A stretch of 64,000 bases of DNA from Ixodes scapularis. Lineage: Eukaryota > Arthropoda > Arachnida > Ixodida > Ixodidae. A model generated the notes under the pieces. The model did no database searches, was not told the origin of the DNA, and saw nothing but the letters and a program-made list of their open reading frames with translations. Of this stretch, positions 1-11,399 are shown one piece after another. The position numbers and the translations under genes are program-made. How positions within the stretch are numbered: the stretch's first letter is position 1; every line of letters begins with the position of its first letter. Location: the NCBI RefSeq assembly GCF_016920785.2, contig NW_024609857.1, positions 126,535,094 through 126,599,093 of the forward strand, in the 5' to 3' direction.

Positions 1-430
1 TCAAAATAGCTCTCAGTGAGAGTCACGCTCTCGACGCTATTGATATGTCATTGTGGCAGAAATTGGAGCCCTCTTTAAACCAATTTGCACTTAAATTCAT
101 GGACGTCTTTGCCATATCTACCAGATTATATGGGCAGAGTAAATAATGCACGAAAATTAAAAAGGAGGACTATAGAACGCTGACAGGTGCGCAACCCTTT
201 TGGTAAATGCAATATGATGCAGTGGAGGTGGTTATGCGCAAAAAAAAAATATTCAGAGTCAAAGAGTATATATTTTAAATTGTATGTATTTGTGAAAATA
301 CATACAATTGTATGTATTCTATGTAAGTTATATGTAGTGTATGAAAAAGCTATTCTTGCCCGATGCTGCTCTTTGGAATTCTATGATTTCAACCTTTTCT
401 CCTATACAGTTCATTAATATTTTTATTATG
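1..430. other. AT-rich sequence, no gene recognised
   Basis: No convincing exon, RNA gene or repeat boundary is visible. Short open frames on the plus strand lack recognisable motifs. If the acid phosphatase gene (exon at 3205-3456, minus) is intact, this is intron sequence downstream of that exon. Confidence 0.4.
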
Positions 431-619
431 GAATACTTATATTTATTTATTTATTTAAGTACCCTCAAGGCCCTGGGGCATTACAGAGGGGGGTGGTACA
501 AGACAAATTTGGAACACAAAAATATGCAAACACTAAAAGCCAAGCACGACAAATGTAAAAAACAATATGTAAACAAATTAAGAAATGTATAAAACAAGGC
601 AAACAAACAAAGAGAGATA

Positions 620-3076
620 TTAACATAGGTAAGTAGTCAACGCACTTTTAAACAAGTCAAAGGATGGTATGTTTACTAATTGCGCGGGAAGGCGATTCCA
701 CTCTGAAGATGTCCTTGGAATAAAAGAGTTATAATAGGCTGAGGTAATGCAATGAGGAATTCCGACTTTAAATTGATGATCTACGCGCGGCGAGATGAAA
801 ACAGGATTTAACATTAGTTTGTTTTTTAGCGGAGTATTGGAATGATAAATTTTATAAAAAAGGCACAAACGAGATATTTTTCGGCGTAATGAAAGAGCAG
901 GAAGTGATAAATTAGTTTTCATAGTTGAGACACTAGATGTGCGATGATAGTTAGTAAATATAAAACGGGCACCGCGATTCTGTAGGGCTTCAAGATCAGT
1001 CACGAGAGTTGAGAGACCAGGATCCCAAATTGCTGCTGCATAGTCTAGTTTGTAACGGACAAGGGTTTTATACATTAGTAGTTTTAGGGACACTGGGGCT
1101 AACCTAAAGTTTCTCTTCAGGTAACCAAGCATGGAGTTAGCGTTGGCGATAATGTGGTCAGTATGAGTTTTCCATGACATGTTAGAAGTGATGTGCACCC
1201 CAAGGTACTTATAGCATGGTACAGTTTCAAGAGGAAGTTCAACGATTGAGTAAGTAGGAGATATAGTAATTCGACGGGAGATAGTCATCGCTTTACATTT
1301 GTTAGTATTGAGGGACATTTGCCACAAATCACACCAATCAGCCACAGCTTGTAAGTCATTTTGAAGAAGTTCGATGTCAGTAGTATTAGTGACTTCTCGA
1401 TAAATTACACAATCATCAGCAAAGAGGCTAATCGATGATGATACACACAGTGGCAAGTCATTTACGTAAATTAAAAACAACAGGGGCCCCAAAACAGACC
1501 CTTGCGGTACACCAGAAGTAACAGGTTTGATAGAAGAATTTACATTGTTAGCATGAACGAACTGAGAACGATTAGCTAAAAAACATGTAATCCAAGACAG
1601 CACGTTAGGATCGAGATTGAGTTGACTTAGTTTAAAGAGTAAACGTTTATGAGGAACTTTGTCGAAAGCTTTGCAGAAATCTAAAAAAACACAGTCAATC
1701 TGGGATCCACGGTCAAGTATGGAAAGTACATCATTAGTGAAGGTCAGTAGTTGGGTCTCACATGAAAGTGATTTACGAAAACCATGTTGGGATGGAGAAA
1801 AGAAGGAATTAGAGTCCAAGTAGTTAACCAAATGAGTGAAAATTATGTGCTCTAAAATTTTACAAGGTGTGCTGATTAAGGAAATGGGGCGATAGTTAAG
1901 AGGACTCTGTTTATCGCCCTGTTTATGGAGTGGAATCACCTTCCCTATGTTCCACTCTTCAGGCAATACACCAGATGCAAGATATTGCTCAAAAATCTTA
2001 AAAAGGTAAATTGCGATATAATTTTTAGTATTCTTAAGGAGTGTGGAGGTGACATTGTCTACTCCAAAAGACGAAGATGTTTTTAAGTTATCAATCAAAT
2101 TTAAAATTCCGTCATAGTCAATCACAAGAGGATCCATGGGCAAAAAGTTATAATTAGGGTACACAGGGTGGGAGCAATCATCATCTACACAAAACGCTTT
2201 TACAAAACTGTCATTTAAGATGGAGGCACACTGGTCATTTGGAATAACAACACCATTATTAGTGAGCGATATATCGTTCGTTTTGTTTCTATTCATAATA
2301 CGCCAGAACTGTTTAGGACTGGTCAGTAACATGGAGGGTAAGGTCACATTAAAAAATGTTAGTTTAGCGTCCTTGATAGCTAGTTTATACGCATTCTCAG
2401 CTGCATGATAGATTTCCCAACGTGCGTCACTACAAGAAAGCCTTGCAGAACGAAACAAACGTTTCTTTTTGTTGTTAAGGCGCTTAAGTGTTACATTAAA
2501 CCATGGAGACAAAGAATTTGTTTTAATGGACCTATATAGAATGAATAAGTAAATTAGAGATACTAATTTATTTTTAAATATTGAACAATTGCTTTCAACC
2601 GAACATTCAGAAAAATTAGGAAGGAATTCGTCAAGGAAGCCAGCTAATTCGTTATTTATAGCCCCAAAATTCGCTTTACTATAGTCAGAGAAATGTTTTG
2701 TTGACTTACCAGCATCAGACACCGGTGTAAGTAACGAGAAATGTAAAATGGAGTGATCGCTGATACCCGGTAAGTAGGATATCGAAGAGGCAAGGTTAGG
2801 GTCAGAAGATAAAATGAGATCTAGTACAGTGGCCGAAGACACAGTGACTCGAGTAGGTTCAGCAACAAGTTGTGTTAACGAAAAATCCAAGCAAAGATTG
2901 AGGAATTCAGAGTAAATTGCAGAATTACAAGTGGTAGTTGGGAATGCTCCTGACCAGTCGATTAGGGGCAAATTGAAATCGCCAAGTAAAAATAAAGGTG
3001 CAAAAGGAAACCTAGATGTAATTGTGCATAACGCATCATGCAAGGCAGAACAAAAATTTGTGGACGCATTAGGCAT
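620..3076 (-). CDS. LINE endonuclease-reverse transcriptase (818 aa, N-terminally truncated)
   Basis: In active copies this protein nicks the target and copies the LINE RNA at the nick. Residues 1-120 are the C-terminal half of an APE-type endonuclease: LLGDFNLP near residue 30 and the SDHS motif near 106. The reverse transcriptase follows, with NYRPISLIS near 393, DFCKAFDKVPH near 455, SGVPQGSVLGPLLF near 517 and the catalytic FADD near 551. The C-terminal region carries the usual WDP and FxNR-type motifs of CR1/L2 elements. There is no internal stop or frameshift across 818 codons. The listed start is only the first Met of the open frame; the original protein began further upstream. Without the catalytic N-terminal half of the endonuclease this copy should not mobilise itself by the normal route. 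Confidence 0.88.
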   Translation of the reverse strand: MPNASTNFCSALHDALCTITSRFPFAPLFLLGDFNLPLIDWSGAFPTTTCNSAIYSEFLNLCLDFSLTQLVAEPTRVTVSSATVLDLILSSDPNLASSISYLPGISDHSILHFSLLTPVSDAGKSTKHFSDYSKANFGAINNELAGFLDEFLPNFSECSVESNCSIFKNKLVSLIYLFILYRSIKTNSLSPWFNVTLKRLNNKKKRLFRSARLSCSDARWEIYHAAENAYKLAIKDAKLTFFNVTLPSMLLTSPKQFWRIMNRNKTNDISLTNNGVVIPNDQCASILNDSFVKAFCVDDDCSHPVYPNYNFLPMDPLVIDYDGILNLIDNLKTSSSFGVDNVTSTLLKNTKNYIAIYLFKIFEQYLASGVLPEEWNIGKVIPLHKQGDKQSPLNYRPISLISTPCKILEHIIFTHLVNYLDSNSFFSPSQHGFRKSLSCETQLLTFTNDVLSILDRGSQIDCVFLDFCKAFDKVPHKRLLFKLSQLNLDPNVLSWITCFLANRSQFVHANNVNSSIKPVTSGVPQGSVLGPLLFLIYVNDLPLCVSSSISLFADDCVIYREVTNTTDIELLQNDLQAVADWCDLWQMSLNTNKCKAMTISRRITISPTYSIVELPLETVPCYKYLGVHITSNMSWKTHTDHIIANANSMLGYLKRNFRLAPVSLKLLMYKTLVRYKLDYAAAIWDPGLSTLVTDLEALQNRGARFIFTNYHRTSSVSTMKTNLSLPALSLRRKISRLCLFYKIYHSNTPLKNKLMLNPVFISPRVDHQFKVGIPHCITSAYYNSFIPRTSSEWNRLPAQLVNIPSFDLFKSALTTYLC

Positions 3077-3100
3077 TATTGCCTAATGCGTCCACAAATT
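3055..3100. repeat. Perfect inverted repeat, 20-bp arms, at the LINE 5' boundary
   Basis: Arms 3055-3074 and 3081-3100 are exact reverse complements separated by 6 bp. The left arm is LINE sequence; the right arm is its inverted copy outside the ORF. This fits a template switch or twin-priming-type inversion when the LINE inserted. Confidence 0.9.
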
Positions 3101-3204
3101 ACGCATTATTGAATAACGGCTCAGAGATTTTCCTTTGGAGTGATTAAAACGCTGCGTGAAATATTAATAAAAACCGGCTTACCCTGGCTTGGGCTACTTC
3201 AAAC

Positions 3205-3456
3205 GTATGTCGCCTTTGGGTCATTCTTCAGGAGCTTACTGTATCGATTTTTGAGATACTTCCCGAGTTCTAGCATAGTTTCTATACCACGATGTGTAAG
3301 TTCCTCAAATCCAAGCTTCCAGATGTCACTGTTTCGATTCGTCTCATTAGGATATGTCGTGAGGGGCGCCCGATCGCCATGTCGGAAAATTCCAAACACA
3401 ACGTCGAGTTTATGAACTTCGAACTTTTCCTGTGAAGCTTCATCACCAAAGCCATC
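3205..3456 (-). CDS. Exon of a histidine acid phosphatase (lysosomal/prostatic type)
   Basis: The translation contains FRHGDRAP, the phosphohistidine motif of the histidine acid phosphatase branch-2 family; the His is the residue phosphorylated during phosphomonoester hydrolysis. It continues with a TYPN turn, a W-x-x-GF-x-ELT motif and ELGKYL-x-x-RY, all typical of the N-terminal 70 residues of lysosomal and secreted acid phosphatases. The exon ends at a GT donor after ACATAC, matching the usual split before the VRSxDxDRT block of this family. A splice acceptor (CAG before 3456) is likely. Alternatively this is the first coding exon, with a hydrophobic signal-like segment reading LHPWVQVIYVFLIS upstream to about 3494. 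No other exon is in the window; the gene would continue towards lower coordinates, across the LINE. It could be a lone exon of a pseudogene. Confidence 0.82.
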
Positions 3457-4009
3457 CTGTGATATCAAAAATACGTAAATGACTTGAACCCAAGGATGCA
3501 ACATGTTTTTTATCTGTTTAGGAGAAAAAAAGTAATGTTTAACAAGAACGTCCAAGGAAAAACACTTTATAATATTAAAAAAAGACGATGACTATCATGT
3601 TGGCCTAAATTTACCATAATGTCTTTGGATGCGTTTTAGAATCTTTACCTAACACGTAGAAATGAAAGGTCACAGAATAGTTTATTAATTTGTAGGAGAG
3701 CGATATGCCTTGCTCTATAACCTGATAGTCTTTGTTACAGCTTTATATTATATGTCAATATTTCAAATTACATTTTAATACTTCAAATTACTATTCCGTT
3801 GAGGTCGCTTAAAGCTACGTATTCTAACATTATTCTACAGACAAAAAGTTAAGGGGTACCTCAAGAGCTCCTTGAGTTTCAACAAACAAAACATTTTGCT
3901 TCGACTCTGCAGAAAAACAGTATATATTAAGAAAAAAAGCCATAGGGAGGCTGTGTACATGCGGCCGCCCACCCCAGTCTTCCCGAGTACGCAGAAACAC
4001 CAAGTCATG
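3457..4009. other. Non-coding sequence between the acid phosphatase exon and LINE 2
   Basis: AT-rich, with no recognisable coding motif apart from the possible 5' extension of the acid phosphatase exon to about 3494. The boundary with the plus-strand LINE is not sharp; LINE-like codons appear from about 4010. Confidence 0.4.
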
Positions 4010-7000
4010 TTCGGTCGTTTTTAGAAATATAATAAGCGTTTTAACAAACCGCGACGACCTATTATCACTGAATGAATCATGCACTGCCGACCTCGTCATT
4101 CTGACAGAAACGTGGCTGAAACCCGAAATTGCTGACTCAGAAGTGTTCCCCACAATATGAATTATACCTTACACAGATGCGACAGACTAACAAAGAGGGG
4201 TGGCGGTGTCCTAATCGCTATCCACAATCATATTAGTGCGCCACAATTTCATGTTCCAGGTAACCTTGAGATGGCATGGCTTCAACTTCATTCTCAATCT
4301 TCCGATATCTTGATTGGTGTGTGTTACAGAGCACCCGACATCACGCTAGTTTCATTAGCGAACTTCATGACTCCCTCTCGTTCATCTTTAATAACCTTAA
4401 ACCAAATGTGTCAGGCATCCTATTTGGCGACTTCAATTTTCCGAATATTAATTGGAACTCCCTGTCATCAGGTCATCTGTTTGATAATGAGTTCATCCAC
4501 CTAGCTCTCACGTTTAACCTTTCCGAAATGATAACTAAACCAACAAGAGTTAGCCATCACTCTAGCCACATTCTTGACCTGTGTCTTTCTACTGACCCCT
4601 CACATGTGAATAACATCATTCATCTTCCTGATATTACTGACCACAATGTTATACACTTAAACCTGCAGTTTGACGTCGTCATCAAGTCATGTCATTATAA
4701 ATTTATTAAAGACTACAATAAAGCTGACTATGATAATTAATAGAAATCTTCAAGAGTTTTATGATACTTTTCATATCAACTTTTATCAAAGAACAGTTGA
4801 GGAATATTGGAATGTCTTTAAAAACAAGGTAACACCTCTGACTGACATATGTGTTCCCACCATCAGAATTAAAACAAACGATACAAAGCCGTGGTACAAC
4901 AAGAAAATCTCCAAATTAAGTGCTAGGAAGAAACGACATTTCAAGCAAGCTAAAGAAAATGACAGTACTATTGCATGGAATAATTAGAACGCGTCTGCTA
5001 AGGAACTTAAAAGAGAAGTGAAAAATGCAAAGAAGATTTTTTTTAACTTCTACCTTCTTAACATTTTAAAGAATGAGCCTAATAAGTTCTCGGAGATCAT
5101 TCATCCTAAAGAGCATAAATCCATCCACCTGACTAATATAAATGGAACTCCCGCATCTGATAGCGAAAGCGCCTCACTAATGAATACTTAATTTAGCACA
5201 GTATTTACACTAGAAAACAATCACAAAATTCCTCTCCTAAATCACCTTTCTCATCATGCTATGCCTTCTATCGAAATAACGTGTTTGGGTATAGTGAAAG
5301 CAATAGAAAATCTCAAAACTTTTGCTAGCTCCGGTGATGACCAAATAAATTCTAAATTGCTGAAAAATACAAAACAATCCTGATCCCAAATTTCAACCCC
5401 TATTTTTCAAGTCACTTAATGTGGGCAAGCTTCCGTCTGACTAGAAAATTGAAAGAGTTATCCGAATTTTTAAAAGTGGGGATCGTAATGTTGCATCAAA
5501 CTATCGCCAATATCTCTCACCAGCATTTCATGTAAATTACTAGAGCACGTCATTTGCTCTTCTATCATGAAATATCTGGAAAATTATTATCTGCTTTTTA
5601 AAAATCAACATGGTTTTCTTAAGACATATTCGTGTGATACCCAGATAATACATTCCATTTATGAGCTTCACAGTAACCTCAACAAGAGATTACAGACTGA
5701 TGTGATTTTTATAGACATTTTATAGACTGAAGCATTCGATAAAGGGCCCCACCAACGTCTGCTACAAAAACTAACCCAAGTGCATATTTATAATTCAATA
5801 TTCTCTTATATATAAAAAAAATTCCTATTCGATCGTACACAATATAGTGTTGTAAACGAGTCCCGTCCAGCTCTTTCGCGTGTAACGTCAGGTGTACCCC
5901 AAGGTAGTGTTCTTGGCCCCTTTCTGTTTTTAATACATGTTAACGACCTTCCTGCTAACCTAACATCTGAAATTCGCCTCTTTGCTGACGATTGTGCTTT
6001 ATACAGACCGATAAGTAATAATAATGATCACCTACTCTTACAGGCTGACATACTAATAATAGAAGAATGGTGTCGAAAATGGCAAATGACAGTTAATGTA
6101 AATAAAACAGAACTAGCGTCTTTCACCAGATCACAATCCCCATCACTCTTTTGATATCAACTTAACGACCCAATAATTGACCGCTACATCTTATAGATAC
6201 CTCGGCGTTCATTTAACCTGTGATCTATCGTAGGCAACTGGGCAACTCACATAATTTTATTTTATCTAAAGCTAATTCATCGTTGGGATCTCTTCGGCGC
6301 AACCTCAAACTGGCCGCACCTGAAATTAAACAATTATCATACATAACATTTGTTAGATCTCGTCTAGAGTATGCGTCTTCTGTATGGTCCCCATGGCAGC
6401 ACCACCTGGTTATGAAATTAGAGGCAATTCAAAACCAAGCTTTAATGATAATTTTCACAGACTACTTTCGTTTCACTAGCGTAACAGGACTAAGGAGCAA
6501 AGCTAACCTTCGCTCACTTTTATTTAGGCGCATTTTTTTCACGAATTAACCTGTTTCATAAATTATAATATAACAATGCCTCTCTATTAGAGCATCCCTC
6601 TTCCTTCCACCCCACAGCTTATCTCTCCGCCATGATAACTCCCGCAAAGTTCGCCCAATTTTTAGTTCTACTGTAGCATTTTATAATTCCTATCTGCCCA
6701 TGACAATCAAGGACTGGAATAAATTATCCGTTAGCGTTTTAACCTAGGCTAGCTCTGATAGATTTGCCGAAGAACTTACCAATTGCCTTGAACTTACAAA
6801 CATCTATCGGCTAATTTTCTTCCGTTTTACTGTTTACAATACATACCACTAAAGATATTAATAATATTGTGTAAAGTTGATAACTACTTGTATCTTGTTG
6901 TTCTTTGATTCACCTGTATTGCTGAGTTCCTCTCCGTGAATGTTAATTTATATTAAACGATGATCATTAGTGTGTTATTGACTCCCCGTCTATAATGCCC

Positions 7001-7050
7001 TAACGGGGCCTCAAGGAATAATAAATGAGTGAATGAATGAATGAACAATA
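4010..7050 (+). pseudogene. Decayed CR1/L2-like LINE (endonuclease-RT), plus strand
   Basis: Fragments in shifting frames follow the normal LINE order. DLLSLNESC and LVILTETWL (about 4060-4120) start the endonuclease. GGGVLIAI lies near 4180, GDFNFPNINW near 4430, and the DITDHNVIH motif near 4640. The RT core appears as SGVPQGSVLGP near 5890 and LFADDCALYR near 5980, and the thumb/C-terminal region at 6220-6720. Many stops and frameshifts break it, so it is inactive. The 3' end has the same short GC-rich terminal segment as the LINE at 437-3100, followed by an (AATG)n tail at about 7019-7048. The two copies share a family but differ in tail repeat, as expected of microsatellite-tailed LINEs. 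Confidence 0.85.
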
Positions 7051-8014
7051 AAATTGTAATCTAGACGCTTTAACTATTAACTCTTTTAAGTTTTCTTTCG
7101 ATCATATTAATAAGAGCAACGTAGTATAGTCACCACCCTGACAGAAGGCCTCAGCACCGTGATCGCACCGTCATCAGAGTCAGATTGATCGAAGCCTGAG
7201 ATTGGGCTTCAGTGCTGTGTCAGTGTTCATCTAGGGCTCGTGTCCAATCAGCGCGTCGCAAGGTCGGGCTCGGGCAAAATAGCCGAGTTAACGCGACCCG
7301 ACTTTGATGACGCTTCATGAAAGAAGAGTGGAGCGTTCGGAGGCCTTCTTTATTCTAGTTGGTATTGGGCAGACCCGCTTGTCGCGGTGCGCCTATGGTC
7401 GCGAAGCGCGAGGGCGGAGAGACAAAATAGCAAAAGCGATGTCATCAGCGGGGTCCGATAACCCTAGCTCGCCACTAAGCTGGCTTGGTTATGTCGACGT
7501 TGACGTCACGACGTTCTGGTCACATACCAGGCGTCCGAGAAAATATCCGCCTACCCGGCGGCAAATGCTGCACATATATATATTATTTTCAAAATAAATC
7601 TGGTTCACGTTTACTTCTGCTCAAGGGAAGTGCGATAACTGAAATCGCGGGACAAAAACACCTAGAAGTCCGGTCCTAACTAAGATTTCTTGAAAAGTGT
7701 TGCAGCTTCCTTTTAAGTCATGCGTTAGTATTGCAGCAGGAAATAATACGAACCCGATCCAATATTCTTTTTAGACTGGCGTTTTCATGTATTGCTATAC
7801 TAAATAACATTGAGACCCCAGATTACAATAAGATTCAAGTAAAATAAGATAGTGCTGCTCGTTACAGTTCCTCCTGGTTGAAACCAAAATATAACCATAT
7901 ATGGTTATCCTCGCACAGTTTATTGCTTAGATTACTTTGACACGATATAACCTTTTTTTTGTGTTCTCTTACCGAGTAAGCTATCGAAAACAAAAAAGGC
8001 TTCAACAAATCCAA
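7051..8014. other. Non-coding; GC-richer island at 7200-7570
   Basis: The 7200-7570 stretch is notably richer in CG dinucleotides than its surroundings and may be an unclassified repeat. No protein motif is seen; open frames of up to 97 codons look incidental. Confidence 0.35.
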
Positions 8015-8052
8015 GCAAGAAAAAGAGAGAGAAAGAGAGAGAGAGAGAGAGT
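8015..8052. repeat. (GA)n-rich microsatellite
   Basis: Run of AAGA/GAGA units ending in uninterrupted GA repeats. Confidence 0.85.
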
Positions 8053-8440
8053 GAGCTAAAGCCACGGTATGATCAACACCAGAAATGCTGCTAAAACAGT
8101 GCAGATGTTGCCGATAAAAAGTGCCACGAGTGAAAAGACCGAGCAGTCACGTGACAGCCGAGAAAAGATGTCCAGCGAATCAAGAGATCCCGCGAATTAA
8201 TATATAATATATAGTTCGAAAGATCTAATGATTCAATAATGGTTCAAATTTGCCGTGCCTGACATACGTTTTCTACGAGTGAATGTCGATTAGTCAGAAA
8301 TTAATTTTCGCTTGAATCACTTTCTTTGCTATTACATTTTTTCGTTGACAAACAGAGTTGTGGTAAGACACTAGTTTGAGTTCAGAATGCCGATGCTTGT
8401 GTGAAAACACCTGAAGACACATTTGTTCTGAAAGTTGTTA

Positions 8441-8492
8441 TGTGCGTGTGCGTCCAGTGTGCGTGCGTGTGGGAGTGTGTGCGTGTGTGTAT
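8441..8492. repeat. (GT)n-rich imperfect microsatellite
   Basis: Imperfect alternation of GTGT, GTGC and GCGT units. Confidence 0.8.
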
Positions 8493-10238
8493 TTGTATTT
8501 GACTCTAATCTTGATATGCGGTAGGGGAGTTTTTAACAAGAAATCTGCTCGAAAGAACTCCAACTTTCTAAAGCATATAAGTACCACTAATGTGTTAACT
8601 AACTGATTAAAAAACGTTTACTTCAAATTGTATATAGTGCCCTTTTTGTTATTATTATAGTTACATATTCCCGGACAATAATAGTTATTACACCGCTACG
8701 AAACCTGTACAGAAAATGCCAATGAATCTGGACACTTTCAGGGGCAATCTCCGCTACTAGTGATACGTTTAAAATTCTTTAGTGGATTAGGATATTACTA
8801 TGCCTTTTATTAGTAAAACGCACGTTCTATTTTCTTGTAATACAAATGCACACCAACCTCTCAGAAGTCGATCTGTTTAGACTGTACTTTATCGATGTTA
8901 AGACATATTTTAAGTAAAAAAAAACACGATTGCTTCATTTCTTGCCATTTTAGCCCCACTTTGTTATTAATGTGTGATCGTCCTACAAAGATCGTTCGTT
9001 ATTGTATAAATGATAGGTCTGAAAAGTGCACGATTGTCAACGAACAAGTGCAGTGAGGAAAAATGTTTACGGGTAATTTTCGCAGATAATCAATAAAATG
9101 GGATCATTGACCCTTCCCTGCAGGACGCCAGACCTTACAGTGCAGGTCGGATATTTCAGATTATGATAAAAATGTGATGGGACTAATGGAGAATTCAGAA
9201 ATCCAGCTGACAAGAAGGCGCTAAATCATATGGTATTTCGCTACGGTTTATTCAAACTAATTGACAAGGAACCTGGTCGAATAACTTAGGCATGTCATTG
9301 AAAATATGGTAAGCTTAAGCATTGCAATCTAAACTTCAATAAGTCTCCGAAATACATTATGCTGACTGAGTTTCAAACTGGTATAACTGAGGGAATTTGT
9401 TTCACTATTCAAATAGAAGGTTCTGTGAGTCTAAGAAGTTTATTTTTTTGTGATTAAACTACACCATTGAAAAGTTTAGGCGGAGCACAAGGGAGAGAAT
9501 TAGGGCGGACATTACTGATTAGCTGGAGCTCACCAGTCGTGTAGATTTGCATTAGGATATTCCAATCACACAAAATGTCGAGAAACCGGAGTAACTGCGA
9601 GAATATGTCGCATGGGAAATTAGAGGAGTTGTGTATCAGGTTGATTAGTACGTACAAATTATTGGGTTTATATTATGAACTACAGGATACTTTAAGCTGT
9701 TTCATGGCCTGCAGTAACACAGGTTCATCAATTACGATGAAATTCATATGAAGGCGATAGAACTGGCATGAGTCAAGACTCGTTGACATGTTATTCCGTT
9801 ACCATGATCCCGTGTAATAAACGCCTCTTCCCAGATAAGGAGAGGGGAGCAGACAACCACGCAGAGGCTGTCGTCGAATGCTTTCACCGCATGTCAGCGG
9901 ACCAATTCTAGGTGGCTGCTCGGCCGCGGCAGAAAAGTACAGCGGTCTGCGTCTTGAAAAATTTTCCGAGGTTTATTCTTCTTTAAATTATCACAAACTT
10001 TCCCTTCGCTATATCCGCGAGAGTCACAGAATTTCATTTGCTAAAAGCAGACACAAATGCATGCACCAATCTAAACGGGAATGAGAAATGGTAATTGCTA
10101 CGCTTTAGCCGCTTTTTCGTTGTAGCCGCCTTCGTTATAAATGGTCGCAGCATATGTCTCTCTCCGTGCTCCGAAGGGCTGGATAGTTGAGAGCTAATAT
10201 GATGAAAACATGGTCACGGAAGTGACGTCTCTTGAGGC
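8493..10238. other. AT-rich non-coding sequence
   Basis: No gene, RNA or clear repeat boundary recognised on either strand. Confidence 0.4.
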
Positions 10239-10506
10239 GTACACCAATGACGCGGCGAGCAGCTGTCGTGTCAGTCACGGAAGTGTCGCCGGCTTCGTTT
10301 TTCTTGTCTTTTGTTTTTTTATTTCCGTTTTTTTTTTCTTGAGCGTAGAGCAATGACACGTCGAACAAGCCGTCCCTTCAGCTACAGAGCTGCCGTCGGC
10401 TCCATAATTATTTTGTTTTATTAAATAAAAACTGGTTTCTTTCTTTGTGTTTGCGCCAATGATGCGGCGCACATGCTATCGTATCAGCCACGGAGGCGCC
10501 ATTGAC
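10239..10506. repeat. Diverged direct duplication of a ~50-bp GC-rich motif
   Basis: A segment at about 10239-10300 (CACCAATGACGCGGCG then TCAGTCACGGAAGTG) recurs in diverged form at 10451-10506 (GCCAATGATGCGGCGC then TCAGCCACGGAGG). T-rich and A-rich sequence lies between. The spacing suggests an old local duplication or two related repeat ends. Confidence 0.5.
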
Positions 10507-11008
10507 TCCTTTCATCCACCGCTTTCACCATTGTGTGCTTATTCACAAAAAGCTTCGTATTGTATGTTTGAAATGGCACCAGTAGCGTGCCCAGGTTTCC
10601 TCCGTCAGCTTACTTGGCACGCAATTCCGCATATGTGCCTCGGAGATGGCGGCAAGGGGGGCTGCAAAATTGTCTCTACATGATTCTGAGTCACGGGCAT
10701 TCCCTTCTTGCGCACCCGGCATCGTCGTGCGGCATGAGCCCGTTGACTTAGCTCCAGTTGTCACGAACAACACATCTGGGATGAGTGAAAAAAGACACTG
10801 CGCCTGGGAATTTTCCGAAGTGAAATCCACTACTATTGGAGATGCAGCATTCAGGCACGGACATTTCCGACAAGTTTTCGAGCAAGCCTCTGCATTGATT
10901 AATTTTTCTCTATGTAGAGAAAAAAATAAAAAAGAGGAGATGAGAGCATGCGGGGACGACAAAACAGCAAGCTTTATTTGGAACAATTAGTGGGTAGATG
11001 CAAAGCAT
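10507..11008. other. No recognised gene; opposing open frames of 114 and 147 codons
   Basis: Overlapping frames are open on both strands (plus 10646-10990, minus 10543-10986). Neither shows a domain motif, and each may be the shadow of the other or of chance. This could be a decayed exon or transposon fragment. Confidence 0.35.
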
Positions 11009-11125
11009 GGAGAACATAATAGCGCTTCACGACAGGGACGAAGAGTAGCAACGAGACAACACAAGCGCATTGTGTTGTCTCGTTCCTACTCTTCGTCCCT
11101 GTCGTGAAGCGCTATTATGTTCTCC
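11009..11125. repeat. Near-perfect hairpin, 56-bp arms, 5-bp loop
   Basis: Arm 11009-11064 and arm 11070-11125 are reverse complements with one mismatch, separated by GCGCA. Such a structure folds into a cruciform or a long RNA hairpin. It may be a small foldback element or a self-primed inverted duplication. Confidence 0.92.
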
Positions 11126-11164
11126 AAGTTGCAGCACCAACTCGTCCAAGAATCCGCACTACTC

Positions 11165-11289
11165 AGATGCAAAGCTAGCTGCCTTTGTCTCTACTAACTG
11201 TTCGAAAGCGAAACGAAAGCGTCGGACAAAAGCGTTCGGCATTCGAGCGCGTTCAAACAGTTAGTAGAAACGAATGTAGCTAGCATTCC
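11165..11289. repeat. Imperfect inverted repeat next to the hairpin
   Basis: About 40 bp at 11165-11205 pairs with 11249-11289 with several mismatches. The shared core is CTACTAACTGTT and its complement. A CG-rich loop lies between. Confidence 0.7.
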
Positions 11290-11399
11290 ATATACCCGCT
11301 GTTTATTCCACCACAACACGGCGTTATGGTGCTCAGGAACGCTCTCATTTCTTCCTCTTGTTCAGTTTATATCGGTATTACAAGCGCGCGACAAAACTG

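Larger units (their letters stand above)
437..3100 (-). mobile_element. CR1/L2-like non-LTR retrotransposon, 5' truncated
   Basis: The element reads on the minus strand. Its 3' end, near 437-480, has a short GC-rich terminal segment followed by an A/T-rich microsatellite tail of AAAT/AAATA units, the tail type expected of CR1/L2-type LINEs rather than a plain poly(A). The same terminal motif, followed by a different microsatellite, ends the plus-strand copy at 7050. The ORF starts inside the endonuclease domain, so the 5' part (any ORF1 and the N-terminal half of the endonuclease) is missing. The 5' boundary coincides with a 20-bp perfect inverted repeat at 3055-3100. The long uninterrupted ORF indicates a fairly recent insertion. 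Clade assignment (CR1/L2 group rather than Jockey) is inference. Confidence 0.85.

Noticed and set aside
3830..4153. 107-codon minus-strand ORF upstream of LINE 2
   Set aside because: Antisense of the LINE endonuclease start (LVILTETWL on the plus strand).
10543..10986. 147-codon minus-strand protein
   Set aside because: No domain, no splice context, and an overlapping open frame on the other strand of similar length.
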